DNA from: Tyto alba
Lineage: Eukaryota > Chordata > Aves > Strigiformes > Tytonidae
NCBI RefSeq assembly: GCF_018691265.1
Contig: NW_024881321.1
Coordinates: forward strand, 16,076,698 to 16,140,697
Length of the DNA stretch: 64,000 nt
Reading direction: 5' to 3'
How positions within the stretch are numbered: position 1 is the first letter of the stretch; each line of letters starts with the position of its first letter. The notes beneath the pieces were generated by a model. It did no database searches. It was not told the DNA's origin and worked only from the letters and a program-made list of their open reading frames with translations. Positions 25,767 through 40,110 of the stretch are shown here, piece by piece. Both the position numbers and the translations under genes were made by a program.

Positions 25767-25786
25767 GTGAATATGTACATATTCAC
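25767..25786. repeat. Perfect 20-bp palindrome
   Basis: gtgaatatgtacatattcac reads the same on both strands. Its inner 12 bases (gaatatgtacat) also occur as a direct repeat at 25750-25761, so the site is embedded in a small repetitive cluster. Confidence 0.95.
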
Positions 25787-28700
25787 CTAAAATATATGTA
25801 GAACATGCATACTCACTGTAGATAATAAGTGACTACCTATATGTGAATTTTTTTAAAGGATTATAAGGTACATCCTTACTTACATAAAAATGAATATAAG
25901 TTTTCTTTTTAATGGATATGCAATCAAATTTAGTCTGGTGTCTGTAGAAAAACTACAGATTATAAAAACAAAAGGATGGTAAACTTTTAATGTAATTAAG
26001 GTGTCCAGATTTACTACTCATACTGAATGTTCATCCTTTCAAACATATATAACTGGACATTAGGATTATCAGCATTTTCTTTCTGATAATGATATGAAAA
26101 AATACATCTATATTTAATAAATAAAACTAGATGTGGACAACTACTACAGATTGGAGAGCTCAGACACATCCCATCTTTCTGATTCTCTGTGGTTCCACAT
26201 GCTGAAAATTACTGCAGGACATTACATATTTTGAGATTAAAGTCCTCCCATATAGCACTGAAAGAAAAAAAAAATGATATTGTGCCAAATAAGATATTTA
26301 AAGATGTCTTTTTAAGGAGAAACTATTACAGTTAGCAAGGAAAGATGGAATTCAGCACTTACCAGTTTGGATAGCTGCATTTCCAGATTCACTTAATGCC
26401 AATTTGGTTTTAAAAAATAAAGTCTTTGGGTTTTTTTGCTATTTTAGGAATAGTGTATATTTTTTAGAGGGAACAGTGTAGTTACTTGTACCATTGTGGA
26501 TAAAAGTTCTAAATGAATGTGGCATTGTAGCTTTAGCAAGTTACAGGGAGCAGGATGACAGTAGTGATCCTACTTTAGAAAACTCCGATTAGATTATTTC
26601 ATCGGAACAGTCTAAGTAAGCAACATTTTTATACTAATTTATCCTTGTTTACAGCACTGGAGGACTGTTCTTATGCTAAAACTAACACTAGCGATCCTAT
26701 TGGATTTAACATCAAGAACTGCAGTGTCTTTGGTTGTTTAAATAGCATATTAGTTCATTATCACAGGAAAAAATTTCTCAGTCTTTTAAGTGCACCAAAA
26801 TACGTACATGTTATGTCATGAACCCAGGTACCAGAACCCAATAACAGACACAATTCACAGTGAATCCAGAGGGATATCAGAAGTTTCAATCCTTGGCTTT
26901 AATGTGATTTGATTGCTTGCTAAATTGCATGTGTGTAATATACAACATTTTGTGCAAAAGATAAATACAAATTTTCTTACTTCTTTTTATTACTATACCA
27001 AGAACATACTAAGCTTCTTCAAATACTTTAAACATATCAATCATTTCCACAGATTCATCTAATGGACTACATATAGACACAGTTTTGCATCCACACTTTT
27101 AAAATAATTTACCTACATTGACAGCTTCACTCATCTAATTTAACATTAACCTCCTAAAATTTTAGCATTCAGTCTGAACTCTTCATCTAGGTTGCATACA
27201 GTCAATGAAGAGACATGGACATTTCCAGAGGGTGATTCGTGTGGCCTATCTTATACTGAGATATATCACTCTCTAGAGGTATCTACTACTTTCCCCAGCC
27301 TGTGAAAGGAGATGAATTTCTAAAATTTCAACAGCTACTTTTCACACATATTAGCAGATGAATCTCCTCCTTGATAGTTAACTTCTTAGATGGCTAAAGC
27401 TAGGGAAAATTAGTTTCTTTCCTCAGATAGTGAAAATATAGTGAATACATTTACTGGTATGCTTGCTGATTCTAAGGAAATGCAATGAATCTGTTACTTT
27501 GGAATTCGATTTCTAGTTACATGTTTCCTTTAAAAATAGTTTTATACTCATAAAGAACTACTACTACATCATCTCAACATCCATTATATCTACTTGATTA
27601 AAAAAACTTACTTTACAAAATTTTAAAATATTTCAGACATTAAACTCTCAGCAAAATAAAATAAGCCTCAAAACAATACATGCTTTGTATTCTTCTTTAA
27701 AGAGGAAAACAGTTTCTATTAAACATTATTTCTTTCCTTCTTTCTTTCAAGGACTCTATTTTTACCCCAAAATTTAAAAAAATAGGCCCTAATGGACAAT
27801 CCAGAATAAAATTCACTTTGAATTCTATTAGTTCTGTTACCTTCTATCAGTTTCTGTCAAATATTTTGCCAGGTTTTTTTTCATCCCTTGTTCCACTTCA
27901 TAGTAAAATCAAATTAGGGAGGCAAACTGATTTCACAATATAAACATTAACTTTTTAATAAAAACCTAGATTTAATGTCAAAGTACATATTGCTAGGGAA
28001 TGCAAAGCATTGACTGGATTGAGTCCTTTCCAGAAGGATTATTGATAAAATCTGGCCCACATCAGCAGTAATGGGGTTATCAGTAGGAACTCTACTGAAC
28101 AAGACGTTCAGTGATTGGTCCCAAGTTATTGCCAAGTTTTGAATTAGGGCTAGAAATCAGCTGCAGAGTAGGACATAAGCAAATGTCTTAGCCTCTCTCA
28201 TGTAATACAGAATCCACCATTTAACTGTTTGTGCGTTTTATTGCTGCATAGAAAAACTTGAAAATATGAATTCATCAGAGCATACAGAGAATCTCAAACA
28301 AGCTCAGAAAGATGTAGTTCTGTTCACTTGAGTAAACCTAAAGGGATGATACTCAACAATGATTATGGGCCTATTTATCTCATTTAGTGGAGCATAGTCA
28401 TGATATCTGAATTAACATGTTCACACGGTACATGCACCACACAGAGGTGCTAACTCAGGAATGGAAGCTCTTTGTCATGTTGTAATAGCGATGCACCCAG
28501 GTTGACAGTGAATGATGTATTTTGTATTGTAAATATACTTTTAATTCCACCTTCTTGAAGGCATTGGCAGACCAAGGAGGAGAGTTATCTGAAATGAATT
28601 TCATAAGTCCCCAAAAACTTTTAAGTTCCAAGAATTTATGAAAATCTACCAGCCTTCCCTCTGCTGCTGACTTTCAGGACAGGCTGAAACTGTTTTAATA

Positions 28701-29739
28701 TCTGTGCCCAGAAAGCTCTGTTGTCAGTAGTGCTCCCTGTCTCTAAATAAAGTGCTCTTATGTAGTATATTTCACATGAAAAAAGTAGATGATAACAGCC
28801 AAAAATGGAGAGTGGAATCCTGAAAGCCTCAGCATCAGAGATGTGCATTGTGCATTCTAGTGAGAATTACATAATACAAGCTCTGTGAACTGGATGGAAA
28901 ACTTATTAAGAAAAAAAAAGATAGATTATTCCAAAAAAAATTAAGAACTTTTCATCATAATTACAATTTTAAGCGAACTGTGAAAATTCTCTTTCTAGAT
29001 GATCTTTAATGGGATAGGCTCTGCGAACAGTCTTTTTTGACCCTGTGCAGTGCAAATAATATTTTCATGCTATGATAAAATTGTGACTGTTCATTTAGCA
29101 GGTGTTTTTTCAATAATTTGTTACTGTAAACACCTCATTCAAAGACAGCATGAGAAGATGCATTTGCCCAAATACTCTTGAAATTTTTTTTTTTTGGGTG
29201 TCAGTTATACAAAACTAAAGATTTCTTAGAAAGTAGCCATTTTCTCAGGTGGTGAGGTTTCTTCTAAAAGTTGTATGCACTATATGAAAGAAAAACAGTG
29301 CAATTCAAAATTATTAAATTGTCTGAAAAAAATTCTGAGAAGCAGTTAGGAAGCAGGAGGAAGCTGAGAAAAAAAGGCCAAGGAATTCAAGACCGTATTT
29401 TCTGCAGACTTTTGGCAAAATGCACATGAGACGCAGTTACGAGAAATAATGAAAAATGCTAGCACTGAAAATCCCTTTTCATTTGCAATTTACTTATCTA
29501 TCAGTGTTTAGTTTTTCATTTTTTTCTTTAGAACAACATTATCTAATGGCATTCCTCCCAGATTTACTACATTAGCCATCCTGGTGACATAAAGTATTCA
29601 TGATTGGTCAACATGTTAAGAACAAGGGAAATAATAAATCTGTTGAGCTTTAAGCAACAGCATTAAGGTGTCTACAATGAAACTAATAATCTTGCCAAAA
29701 TATAGTTATACAACATGATTTAATTTTTGTCCAGACTTG

Positions 29740-29793
29740 TTTGGGCAGTTGGACTCGATGATCATTGTAAGTCCCTTCCAACCGACCTATTCT
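29740..29793 (+). mobile_element. CR1 3' UTR remnant
   Basis: Short fragment with the CR1 3' UTR sequence gttggactcgatgatcatt followed by gtcccttccaacc. It runs directly into the pentanucleotide array at 29794. Only the last 50 or so bases of the element are present or recognisable. Confidence 0.85.
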
Positions 29794-29948
29794 TCTATTC
29801 TATTCTATTCTATTCTATTCTATTCTATTCTATTCTATTCTATTCTATTCTATTCTATTCTATTCTATTCTATTCTATTCTATTCTATTCTATTCTATTC
29901 TATTCTATTCTATTCTATTCTATTCTATTCTATTCTATTCTATTCTAT
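29794..29948 (+). repeat. (TTCTA)n pentanucleotide microsatellite, about 31 copies
   Basis: About 155 bp of uninterrupted TTCTA units with no visible base change until the 3' edge. It starts exactly where the tail of the CR1 remnant should be, so it is most simply an expanded CR1 tail. It generates repeating open frames (FYSIL) that are not genes. Confidence 0.98.
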
Positions 29949-32900
29949 ATTTTATGCACACTACAAACATGAAAGCAAAACCAGTGTCAAATTTAACTGA
30001 GCATCTTTGCTTTTATTTGGGTTTGTGTCTGATAAAAACACAACAATGTAAAGTAAAAAGGAATTTAAAGGGGAAATAAGGGAATCTCAAAATCAGTCAG
30101 TTTTTATCAATGGGAAGATGGGGTGTATATTTATTCTGTTTAAAAGACAGAGTAGTGGACAAAATTGTATGGCCTAATCAAAACTAGTCAAAGAAATGAG
30201 AAAGTATCATATTATACACCATGATATCAATACACACTGCCAAAAAAAAAAATGTTGGTTAGGATATAATCAACTTCAAAATCTTTCATATCTCTGAAAA
30301 AGATGTTGAGATCTGGAAGACAGTATATCATGTAAGATAAAGTGATTTTGAATACAGAAATAAAGACAGGGCAGCAGAAACCATTCCAAAGCAACAAATA
30401 CAAAATGAAACAATTATATAGTAAACTCTGGTAGAAAGAATCACTTTAAGTAACCATAGGAACAACACTATACAAAAAGTGAGATGGAGCTAAGCAATGC
30501 GTGAGATGTTAGCATTTAGTGACTGAGGATTAAATGAGGAGCCTTCTACTGGGAGCAGGCCACAGATGGATCTGTGTTAAGTGAATAAATACAATTAAAT
30601 CATGAATAATTCTAAAAGAAGTAATGAAGCAGATTCAAATACAACTCAAAAAGACAGTGTTATCTCAGAGGTTATATAAACTGTTCTGAATTATACAGCA
30701 AAACAAAACACCAAAAAAAAAAAACACTTAGCACGAATTTTTTACACAAACAAAAAAGGATTTTCCAAGGGCAAACCACATACAGTTTCTGTGGTTACAC
30801 TGAACTAAACACAGTTTAAGATGTGAGACAGAAATTAAGTTAATTGGCAATAACCTTCACCCAACTTGATCACAAGTTATATAAGGGCTAAATTAAATAT
30901 CATTCTGTTTTGCCTATGCCCTAATTTAATCTGGGCTACCTACTGAATCTATTACCTTATTTGATTACTTAATAAAAACTACTGTCTGAAAAATAAATAA
31001 AAATTCTGAAAAAGTGCAACATTATTTCTGATACAAAATCCTGGTATTCTTTTTAACTTTTAAAGTACCAATTCATTGGCCAAGAAAGTTCTGTGAAACT
31101 CGTGCCTTGTCAGCTAGACAGGACTAGGGAATTAAATATTTGGAGTGAATGGTAAGAGAAGACATCCCAGGCAAAATCTTAGGATTTACTGTTATTCTTC
31201 ATTTATTGTTACCTGTTCCAAAAATATTTCTTTCCATTATTAAAGATTTAATGAAATAAATCTGAATATTAAATAAAGACAAAGTAGATTTGAGAAAGGA
31301 GAGGGAATAAGGAAGATAAATTAAAATACTCACTCCTACCACAGTTCTGTGAGTTTATAAAGCAGTTTATACAGTTCAAAATTCATAACAAGGCTAAATC
31401 TGTGTAATCTGGAACCAGTGAAATTTCCAGTGCTCATTAAGGAAAATGTCTCAAATTATGATGGATAAAGAATTACACATTGTAGTCCTTCTATCAGTTT
31501 TCAGGGGAGAGTTGTAAATAAGAAGTCAAAAACAAAGCTGAGATCCCAGAACACCTGTAGGAAAATCCAAAATACTTATTCACATAAAGTAAGAGCAAAT
31601 ATTTGCTTAGAGCATGTGACTTGGAACTCAAGATATTTTGAGGTGATACAAAGTCTCAATACCAAGTTTAATATTTTGATTGATCTCAGCAAATTCACTT
31701 CTGGTAATATAAGTGGAGATTTAAATAAATAAATAAACAAACTGAAAACAAAACACTACCAAAACACATCATAAAGCACTATAATAATAATAACAAATTC
31801 TACTGACGCTATAAAGACAGTAACTGACAATTATAAAGTCATTTAAAAGCAAATATTTTTCTTGAGAAAATTATGCAGACAGAAATCTGTTAAAACAGAA
31901 ACTGTATGAATGATTATCCGTAACAGAAAGACTCAGATAGTAGCAGTTACAGGTCATATCAGTAGGTGTAACTGCTGATCTCATTATGACTTTAAATTTT
32001 CCACAAAAAAAGATTAATTTATAAGATTTCTTTCCAAGTGCAAAATCAGCTAACTGTTCTTCAATTTCTGAGTGGATGTGGATATGGTAATTATCCCATG
32101 TTTGGACTGAGTGCTTCTTTTTGTGCACAGGGATAAGGGCACCATACAGATAGCAAAATGTTTGAGTTTTTAAATTATTCTTCATCATCAGAAAGTTAAC
32201 TTGGGGCCTCCAGAACAGGAGTAAAAAGAGGAAAGGTAAATTCAAAAGATCAAGAGCGTTCTCCTGGAATAAAGAAGAAAGTAATTAAAGAATCAAGAAA
32301 AAAGGTATACTGCAAGAGATTTTAATGAAAAAAGTCATAATCTTTAACACACAGTGGACAAATGGTATCAAGCTATTGAGCAGAAGGTGGAGAAACTGAG
32401 TTGCTTATACTTAAAACAGCATTTCCATATAAGCATTTTTAATTGCTTTCAGATGCTTTTAGATCTTGGTAGTGATTAACTTCATTCAGCAGACATGAGT
32501 AAGTGCTTGTGTTCCAAAAGCTTGTAAATTTTTGGCACTTGGTCTAATAAAAGATAAAACTTTCATAAAAACTTTTCCTTTGGTTTCTTTAAATGAAAAC
32601 TGTACTAGAAACTCAACAAACGAAATACTCATCCTAGTATTAATTTTGTAGTATAGATACAAAACATGTTCTGTAATCAGCCATGGACAGTAGAAGAAAT
32701 AGAACTAGCCAGGAACTTTTCCTCAGGAGAAAATATGGATGATTTTTTTCTTTAGACTGGGAAAGACTGTAATAGGAAAAAGAGTTTAGACCTGCAGTTG
32801 TAAGCTGCCGGATGCAAGCTTGCCCTTTAAGACAAAGAACAGCTCTGAACTGTTTTATTTATTGGTACACATGCAGCCATAAAAGTCATATTCTTTACAT

Positions 32901-35900
32901 GAATAGTAACCTAAATAGTAGCATCTCTTGCCTAGGCTTTCCTGGGTTGTAAGCATTTGGAGTTTTTTTTCATTTAACTTAAGAGTTATCTATTATGATA
33001 ATACTTATTTTGGTTCTACATACACGTCACATCCTCATAACAGTCTTTCCATATAAAATATTAGCCCCGGTGATAATAGAAATAAATTTAAAGAGAAATC
33101 TAAGTAATTTACATTTTATATAAAAATGTGCTCATGGCTGTATTTAAAAGAAAAAGCTAAATCCTATTTCATAGTGAGTTATTCCATATTCCATAAACAT
33201 GAAGCTCACATTGTTAATACTATAGAGGCAAAAGTGCTATATTTTTTATCATTCACCTCTGGGAATATGTTGTCCTCAGTGTGTTCAGCATCTGTATATC
33301 TGAGACTTCAAAGGCCGAACATAATTTGAGCTTTCAATAGAGGAAAAAAATTACTTTAAAAATTGTTTTGTCACACAGTGACTGAGTGCACAGGAACCAC
33401 TGTTTTCTTCCACTTGAATGAAATATTAATCTAGTAGAATCTTTTGAGGTACTTTTCAAAACAAATACACTGATTCACAAGAAATCACCTTTCTCTTCTC
33501 AAATACTTGCATTGAATATTGATGGGATGCTGAAAACCATTCAGGATTTTGTGGGTTTTTTTGTTGTTGGTAATCTCATACTTGCAAAAAGAATGTACTG
33601 TTGTGATGCAGTAAGTTACCTGATTATTAAATCGCGCAAGTAACATAGTCCTTTTATTCCCATATTCACATTCATTTATTAAGCAAGGGTGCAGGGAAAT
33701 CCTATCATTGTTTGCACTGTGTTAAGCAGCTTTTCTCACCATCTGAAGTCCAAGCTTAAGTGACATTACAGAATCAGTACTCTAATACAGTAATTATGTA
33801 CAGGTCTCCATATAGTGGATTGATGCATCATAGCATATATATTAAGGAATTAGTTTACTGTCAAAACAAAACATAAAAGTGACATCATTCTTTCTAGTAG
33901 TGATGTTGTTTATTTAAGATCCTACCCTTGATTTTCACGGTTCCTAACAAGGTAGTGCCAGTAACCTGACATAATCATAAATGGAGATTACTGGAATACA
34001 GAACTGATACCACCTCATGTTTTGAATCCTGTATTTCCACTGTAACTGCCAGAAAAACTCTTTAAAAAAAAAAAAAAGTCATCTGAAGAAACCAATGCTA
34101 TTCTACTAACTATCCCCTCAATAAGGGCAAGCCATGTGTGTGGTCTTAGTGCTTATGATATCAGACAGCAAAATGAATATAGAGAAAAGGAAATATAGTA
34201 GATGCATCTGACCTTTTAAAACACTCCCTGCAACTTGTTCTACTTCCCCTATGTCTATCTAAATCTCAGCCATCATCTAACAAAGGTAATGTTGACAAAA
34301 CCTTACTTTTCAGTAAAACTTGTCAGTACACTATCTGCCATTGCTATGGCTTTTGATGAGTTGAAACAACTCAGTGACATTATTAATTTTGTCTTGACTA
34401 GGTGAAGTTTTCATTTCCCCAGTTTACACAGTCCTAGCATGCTACTGTTTTCATAGTCAGAAATTAATACATCATTAATTGATGACCTCATCAAAGCAAT
34501 GTAATAACAGTAACATTCTCCTCAAAATAAGATTTTTTTTCTAAATGTCCATAGTAGTCACATCTCAAATACTAGTAGCAGTTACAGTTCATTCTTTGCT
34601 GACAGCTTGAATACAGTATCTCATTGAAATTAAGACTGGACTGAAAGGAGATGATTTATGAGTTACTTGTAAAACATTCATAACCAAAAAACATTTCAGA
34701 AAGACAAAGTAAAGGCTCCTGTATACACACTGTTGAAAGAGGATAACCCCTGAAAAAAATGATACAAATACTGTAACGGTATAGTTTTGTAACCTCTCAA
34801 TAGTAACAATTTAATAGACAACAGCAAGCAAACAAGCTTGTATTATGTTAAATGAGTTGGTTCTATCCACTCATAAAGAAGAACTCTCTCTTCCCTCTGC
34901 CTTTCTCTCTCTTTTTCTCTCCATCACATACACACAATTTTTTAACGCCCCTTCCTATCCCTTTCCATCCCATTCTGTTTGCCTTTCCCATTGCTGCCTC
35001 AGGCACACAGCAACCAACCAACAGAGCTACCTATTTCTGCATCTTGAAGGAATCAAAGAAGCCTTTTCACCTGGAGAAAGTAGAATGAAGTTTTCAAACT
35101 CAGAAGTTTGAATGAATAGAAACTCAGACCAACAGCTGGAGTTTTCATAAACCACAAGCTCTTGGAGGCAGCTCCACAAACAATAACTGACAGATCATTT
35201 TATATTTGCAATCTTTCTAAGTGCTTAACATCACATCACAATACAGTTCTGACATAAATACTCTCTGATTTCCAAACAAGAAAAGAAATGTTAAGCAACT
35301 TGCAGAAGATCTGGAATCGAGTTTGAAAAACAATCTGGCCTTGGAATCCTGAACCTGGGATTTCAACCAGAACAACCTTCCTCTTCAAAAACCTTCTGCA
35401 AGTTAAGACTACTTTATGATAGCTCTAATATATTGCGTAGGACAACATTAGTAACAACAACCATACAATGCACTGTGAACAACTGATAGTGGATTCATTA
35501 TAATTCTGATAGTATGCTATCATGTCCTATAAAATTCATGCAGGCAATGTTACTAGAGCTGTAAGTCATAAGGACAACTCATAGTGACTGGTCCTCCTTG
35601 GAAAACTGACTCAGTTCGTTTTGTGTTCAACAAGCTTGTTGCCCAAAGGTTAGATATGATGTGAACAATAGATGCTTGACCCTTCCAAGCTGTTATCAAA
35701 TACAGATGACTTAAAAGAAATATTAATAAAATCAAATAGTATAGTACTTAGCTCATTTTTTTTTTTTCTTGAGTTGTAGTCTTCTAAAGCTTCCCAGACA
35801 TAACAATGTTTGCTTGCATACTTTTCTTAAAGATATTATTTACTTGAGTAAATTCTTACATTCACCTACATCCTGTATCATACAACAAAAATACCTGGGC

Positions 35901-37022
35901 TACCTGACATCTTTTCTGGATATCCTCTTCATATTTAAGTCCTTGTATGAGATCTAGAAAACTCCATGGCACACACTGTTCTTAACCAGGAGACAATCAT
36001 ATAAAAAAATTACATTTGACAGTGCACCCCCCAAAAAACCTCAAAACTGAGTTAAATACACTAAGTTGCCGTTTCTTACTGTACTTCAAAGAATCTCCAA
36101 ATATGCTACTGAAATCATGGACCATAAATTTGAAGTAATTTTTTACTGAATGTAGCACATAGCACTCACTGGTAGGAGATCAAATAAAAAATTAAGAGAA
36201 AAAAATCATTCACCCTTCACTGATCATGTCACTCAAGGCCCTAAGTAGTCTGATTCTATAGGACAGCAGATAGGCACCTTGATAGCACTCAAGAACTTCA
36301 TGTTGACGTGATGCTGCAGAACCATAGTTAGCAATGTGATGAAACTGAGCTTTGCACCAGATCTTGCTACACTTGCTCTAACAAGTCTTACTATACTGCT
36401 ATAGCAATCAACATAATTCAGTAAGAGACCAATGTGTTTGCAAGACTGAGATACCATTCCTAGTTCAGCAGCCGAGGTTCATTTATAGTGGCAGTGTTTA
36501 ATAAAATAATAATTAATATTTGGTGTTTAAAATGACGATGCACTGTTTGTTCTCTAAAAGTTTATTTTTGAACTGATTAGAAAGGAAATGATTGGGGTAT
36601 CAAACCATTTTGGCTGAAAGTTCTCACTGAAAAGCAAGAGTGGTTGGAAAAATATCAGGTTTATTGTACAAAAACCAGCAAACATAAGAGCATGACTATT
36701 TTGATGCTTTTATATTGAAAGGCTCTGACTGAAATCTGAACTACAAGACAATCTCAGTATTTCCCACAACTGGTAAGCTTACATTCTTTAATTTTATGAA
36801 ACAATCAGTGTTTTCTGCAATATGTATTTTTCCAATAACTTTTTCATTTCTATTATAAATAGTACGTTAGAATTTAGAAAGCTATAGTAATCACTAGTAA
36901 ACACTTCAGTTACCAGGTCCAAATTTAGTCACTGGTAACTTCACTGCACACAAAAAGATTTTAATTGCTTTCTTCTGTATCAAGAGTTTGGTGGGTTTTT
37001 TAACTTGCTGAAACAATTATTT

Positions 37023-37197
37023 GATTTTTATAAAATTTGTGGCTACATGGAAAATTAACTTAATTATTAACTAGTGAACGGAAGGGACTCAGTGGAACTT
37101 AAACTTGATTTGGGGATTTTTATAAAATTTGTGGCTACATGGAAAATTAACTTAATTATTAACTAGTGAATGGAAGGGACTCACTGGAACTTAAACT
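37023..37197 (+). repeat. Tandem duplication, two copies, 92-bp period
   Basis: Copies at 37023-37105 and 37115-37197 match over 83 bp with two substitutions by eye (c/t at 37079/37171 and g/c at 37092/37184), separated by 9 bp. The 9-bp filler begins tgattt, the same letters as the left edge of copy 1, as expected from a slippage or microhomology event. The unit is unique AT-rich sequence, not a CR1. Confidence 0.97.
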
Positions 37198-40060
37198 CAC
37201 TGCAACTCTGGTTTTCAGAGATAAAGTCTCTTGTGCTAAAGTAGAAGACAGATAGCTATTCAACAGGATGATAATATGACAAAACTATGACAGTGTTTTC
37301 AGAAGAGGACAGGTGGCCTGAATTACACCTTAATTATGATTTTTAAAACTATGAAATAATGTATTTACTGAGTTGAGTCAGTATATCTTCCCACTGATAC
37401 ATCAACTAGTGAACAAGATAGAAGCTTTCACATTAATTATAATGACTACTTCCTTAATGAAGTGCAAAAATGTTTGTGTAATATGATTTGGTTTCTTGAA
37501 TCAGGTTACAGTTTAACACTCTGAAAGCAGGATTTTGTTGCTTATTTTTACAGTAAGTTAGTTCAGCCCAGAAAAACAGTGTATCATCCTGAAACACCAA
37601 CTAAAAGCAATGCTATTGTTAAAAATGATTAAACAATAATAACCAAAATACTGTGTTAGCACGGAATGTATTTTAAAAGAAGTGATAGCCACTCAATTTT
37701 ATTAATGTATATCTTTTTAACCAACACAGGATCACAAAGTGTACATACTACATAAAATAAATAACTGAATAATAGGTTTGCTTCTCAAAATTCCTCAGTA
37801 TGTAACTCAGACTTTTAATTTCTAGCCTCGGAATGCTGATAGAAATCAACTCTCTTCACTTCGATAAGTTAAATACATTAAGACCTTACACAACTGAGTC
37901 TACAAGGAGAAAATACTTCCAACTACAGATTTTGTTTCTTGGCAATATCCAATATGATGTGGATATAGTAACAATGATAATTATATTTTAACCATTCTTT
38001 CAGTTATGTCTAATACATCACCAATAACTGCGAGCCAGAGAAAATAAAATTTATATAATTAATCTTTGTTTGAATACCGAATGATTCCATCTTCTCCTTT
38101 AGCAGAAATGTTGCTATACTTTATCAACAGCTGCATCTGTGAACTCCATTTGTCCTCCAAGCTGAAATAATCTATACAAAATCTTTCAACTCTCTCCTTA
38201 CCCTAACCCCCCCATAAAATCGCTTCATGGCTCAGAGAGTTTAGTAGAGGATGAAAGTTGAAACATACTTTTATTGATTCAGGCACACAGCAAGAGAGAG
38301 AATAAGGATGAAATTAGAAATTACATCTTCAGATTATCACTTAAGAAAAGGAAAAACAGAACAAGACCCTAATACGGGAAAGTAGTTATAATTTGTACAC
38401 ATGAAACATTTCAGAGGCAGTTTAATATCTTTCCAATGGAAGAGTCTGGTATCAGATGTGGAATAGGTAGACAAAACTGCCTATCATAAAGCAAAATCTA
38501 TTCAAAATAATAATAGCAACAGTAATTACTCAGATTAATGGAAAATTAACATAATAAACATGTAAGGTGTTTTAACTGATATATCTATACCTATATAGAT
38601 TATATGTATGTATGTATATAAAGTAGTATTCTTATCATGCCCTATAATGATTTCCAGAAGCACTTTATATTCACATTTTATCTTTGAGAGAAAGATGCAT
38701 TTCCTGAAATAAGTACAGGAGTTTTGTAGTTACTCATTTCATAACCCGTAGACTAGAGACTCAGTAAGCCAAGCTGCAGAAGAATTAAGTCTGGAATTTT
38801 ACTAAACAGCTTCAAAACTTCAATGCTTAAGAATAATTAAAAAAAAAAAAAAAAAAGAAAAGTGAAGAGAATTGCTTTTCAAAGTTTGTATGAAAAACAA
38901 TGAAAATATAATTTCGTATCTTATATAGCAACTACAGACATAAAAATACAGAGCACGATGTATATCATACACTCAGGAATTACAACACTGCTTTTCTGAT
39001 TACTTACAATTATCTACAGTTTCAACTTTAGACAACTTTTGAAGCCTTCTAAGCGCATTAGACAAGAAAAGATCTGCAGTATACAGAGATATGCAGATCA
39101 AAGTTAACAATGATGAGCCATCTTGTTTTGGAAGGGTTTCAAGGTGTTATCCAGATAAGCCTGAAAAGTCAGTACACCTGTCTGAACCTACACCAAACTC
39201 TTCTTTCTTCTGACTACACCATTTGTAACATAGGCAGATTTTAGTTCTCTGGACAATTCAGGAAGCTCTTCCTTTCCTGTTACTACAGACTTCTCATTTT
39301 GTCACATCTTCAGAGGTCCTACATTTATTTTAATAAACATAAGACTGTCTTTTCTCAGCTAACCAGCCTTTTCTAAAGTTGGGAACATTCTGTAAATTGA
39401 CACTAATGAAAGACAGTGGATAGATCAGCAATTGTTGGCAATGTTTATAATCCTGTGATAAAATAGACAAAATATCACCAAAGAGGTGATCTTCACTTCT
39501 TTAATTTATGCTCCCTAAAAAAAAAAGGTGGAATATTTTTCAATTTTTCCTTTTTTCCCTTTTATTTTCCTTCTCAAAAGTCCCTAAATCTCAGCTTAGT
39601 CACTGAAAACTCTAAAGTCAGTCCATTCTAAGTGATGATGAAATATTCTCTGCAAGGGTTTTCAGATTGGATCAGTAATAGAATACATTTTCAAGGGTTC
39701 CTTAACTTGGACTCTTACAAAAATATACAACCCTGAAATTTAACGAGAAATCTCAGCATAGTTTTGTACCAATATTATTGCACACATAAACAATGCATGC
39801 AGAACCAGCCCCTTTAAAAAACAGGATTTAAATGTCTATGAGCAGATTTCAGAAAAATTAAAATTTTCAAGTAAAAATCGTATGTTAAATCATAGCATTG
39901 TGTATACTAGGTATACCTATAATTGCAGATCTCTGTTACTTAAAGAGCACTAAATAGCACATAATTGTTTGTGTGATCACTTTTACTCTTTTGTAGGCAG
40001 GAAGGAAACTTAGTTATTATATTTTTAAATCAATCAGAAAGCTTAAAAAGAAGAATTTGT

Positions 40061-40110
40061 TACAAAAAAAGGGAGAGAGAGAAGGGGGGGGAGGGGGGGG
40101 GAGGTGAGGA
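40061..40110 (+). repeat. Polypurine block with G8 and G9 runs
   Basis: Position 40065 onward is A/G only: an A run, GGGAGAGAGAGAA, then G8 at 40084-40091, one A, G9 at 40093-40101, AGG, then tgagga. The two long G runs can each supply more than one G-triplet, so quadruplex formation is possible on the plus strand, which is the template strand for DACH1. Confidence 0.9.

Larger units (their letters stand above)
20160..29730. other. Unassigned intronic sequence
   Basis: AT-rich sequence with scattered short A/T runs, the small tandem repeat at 20342, and the palindrome and candidate element near 25.4-25.8 kb. No gene, RNA or recognisable transposon was seen. Confidence 0.7.

Noticed and set aside
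29727..30000. Overlapping 81- and 87-codon frames rich in FYSIL
   Set aside because: They are produced by the TTCTA microsatellite; a pentamer array keeps stops out when no stop occurs in the repeated frame.
31871..32245. 124-codon minus-strand frame
   Set aside because: No recognisable domain, no convincing splice-site context, and a length reachable by chance in AT-rich DNA.
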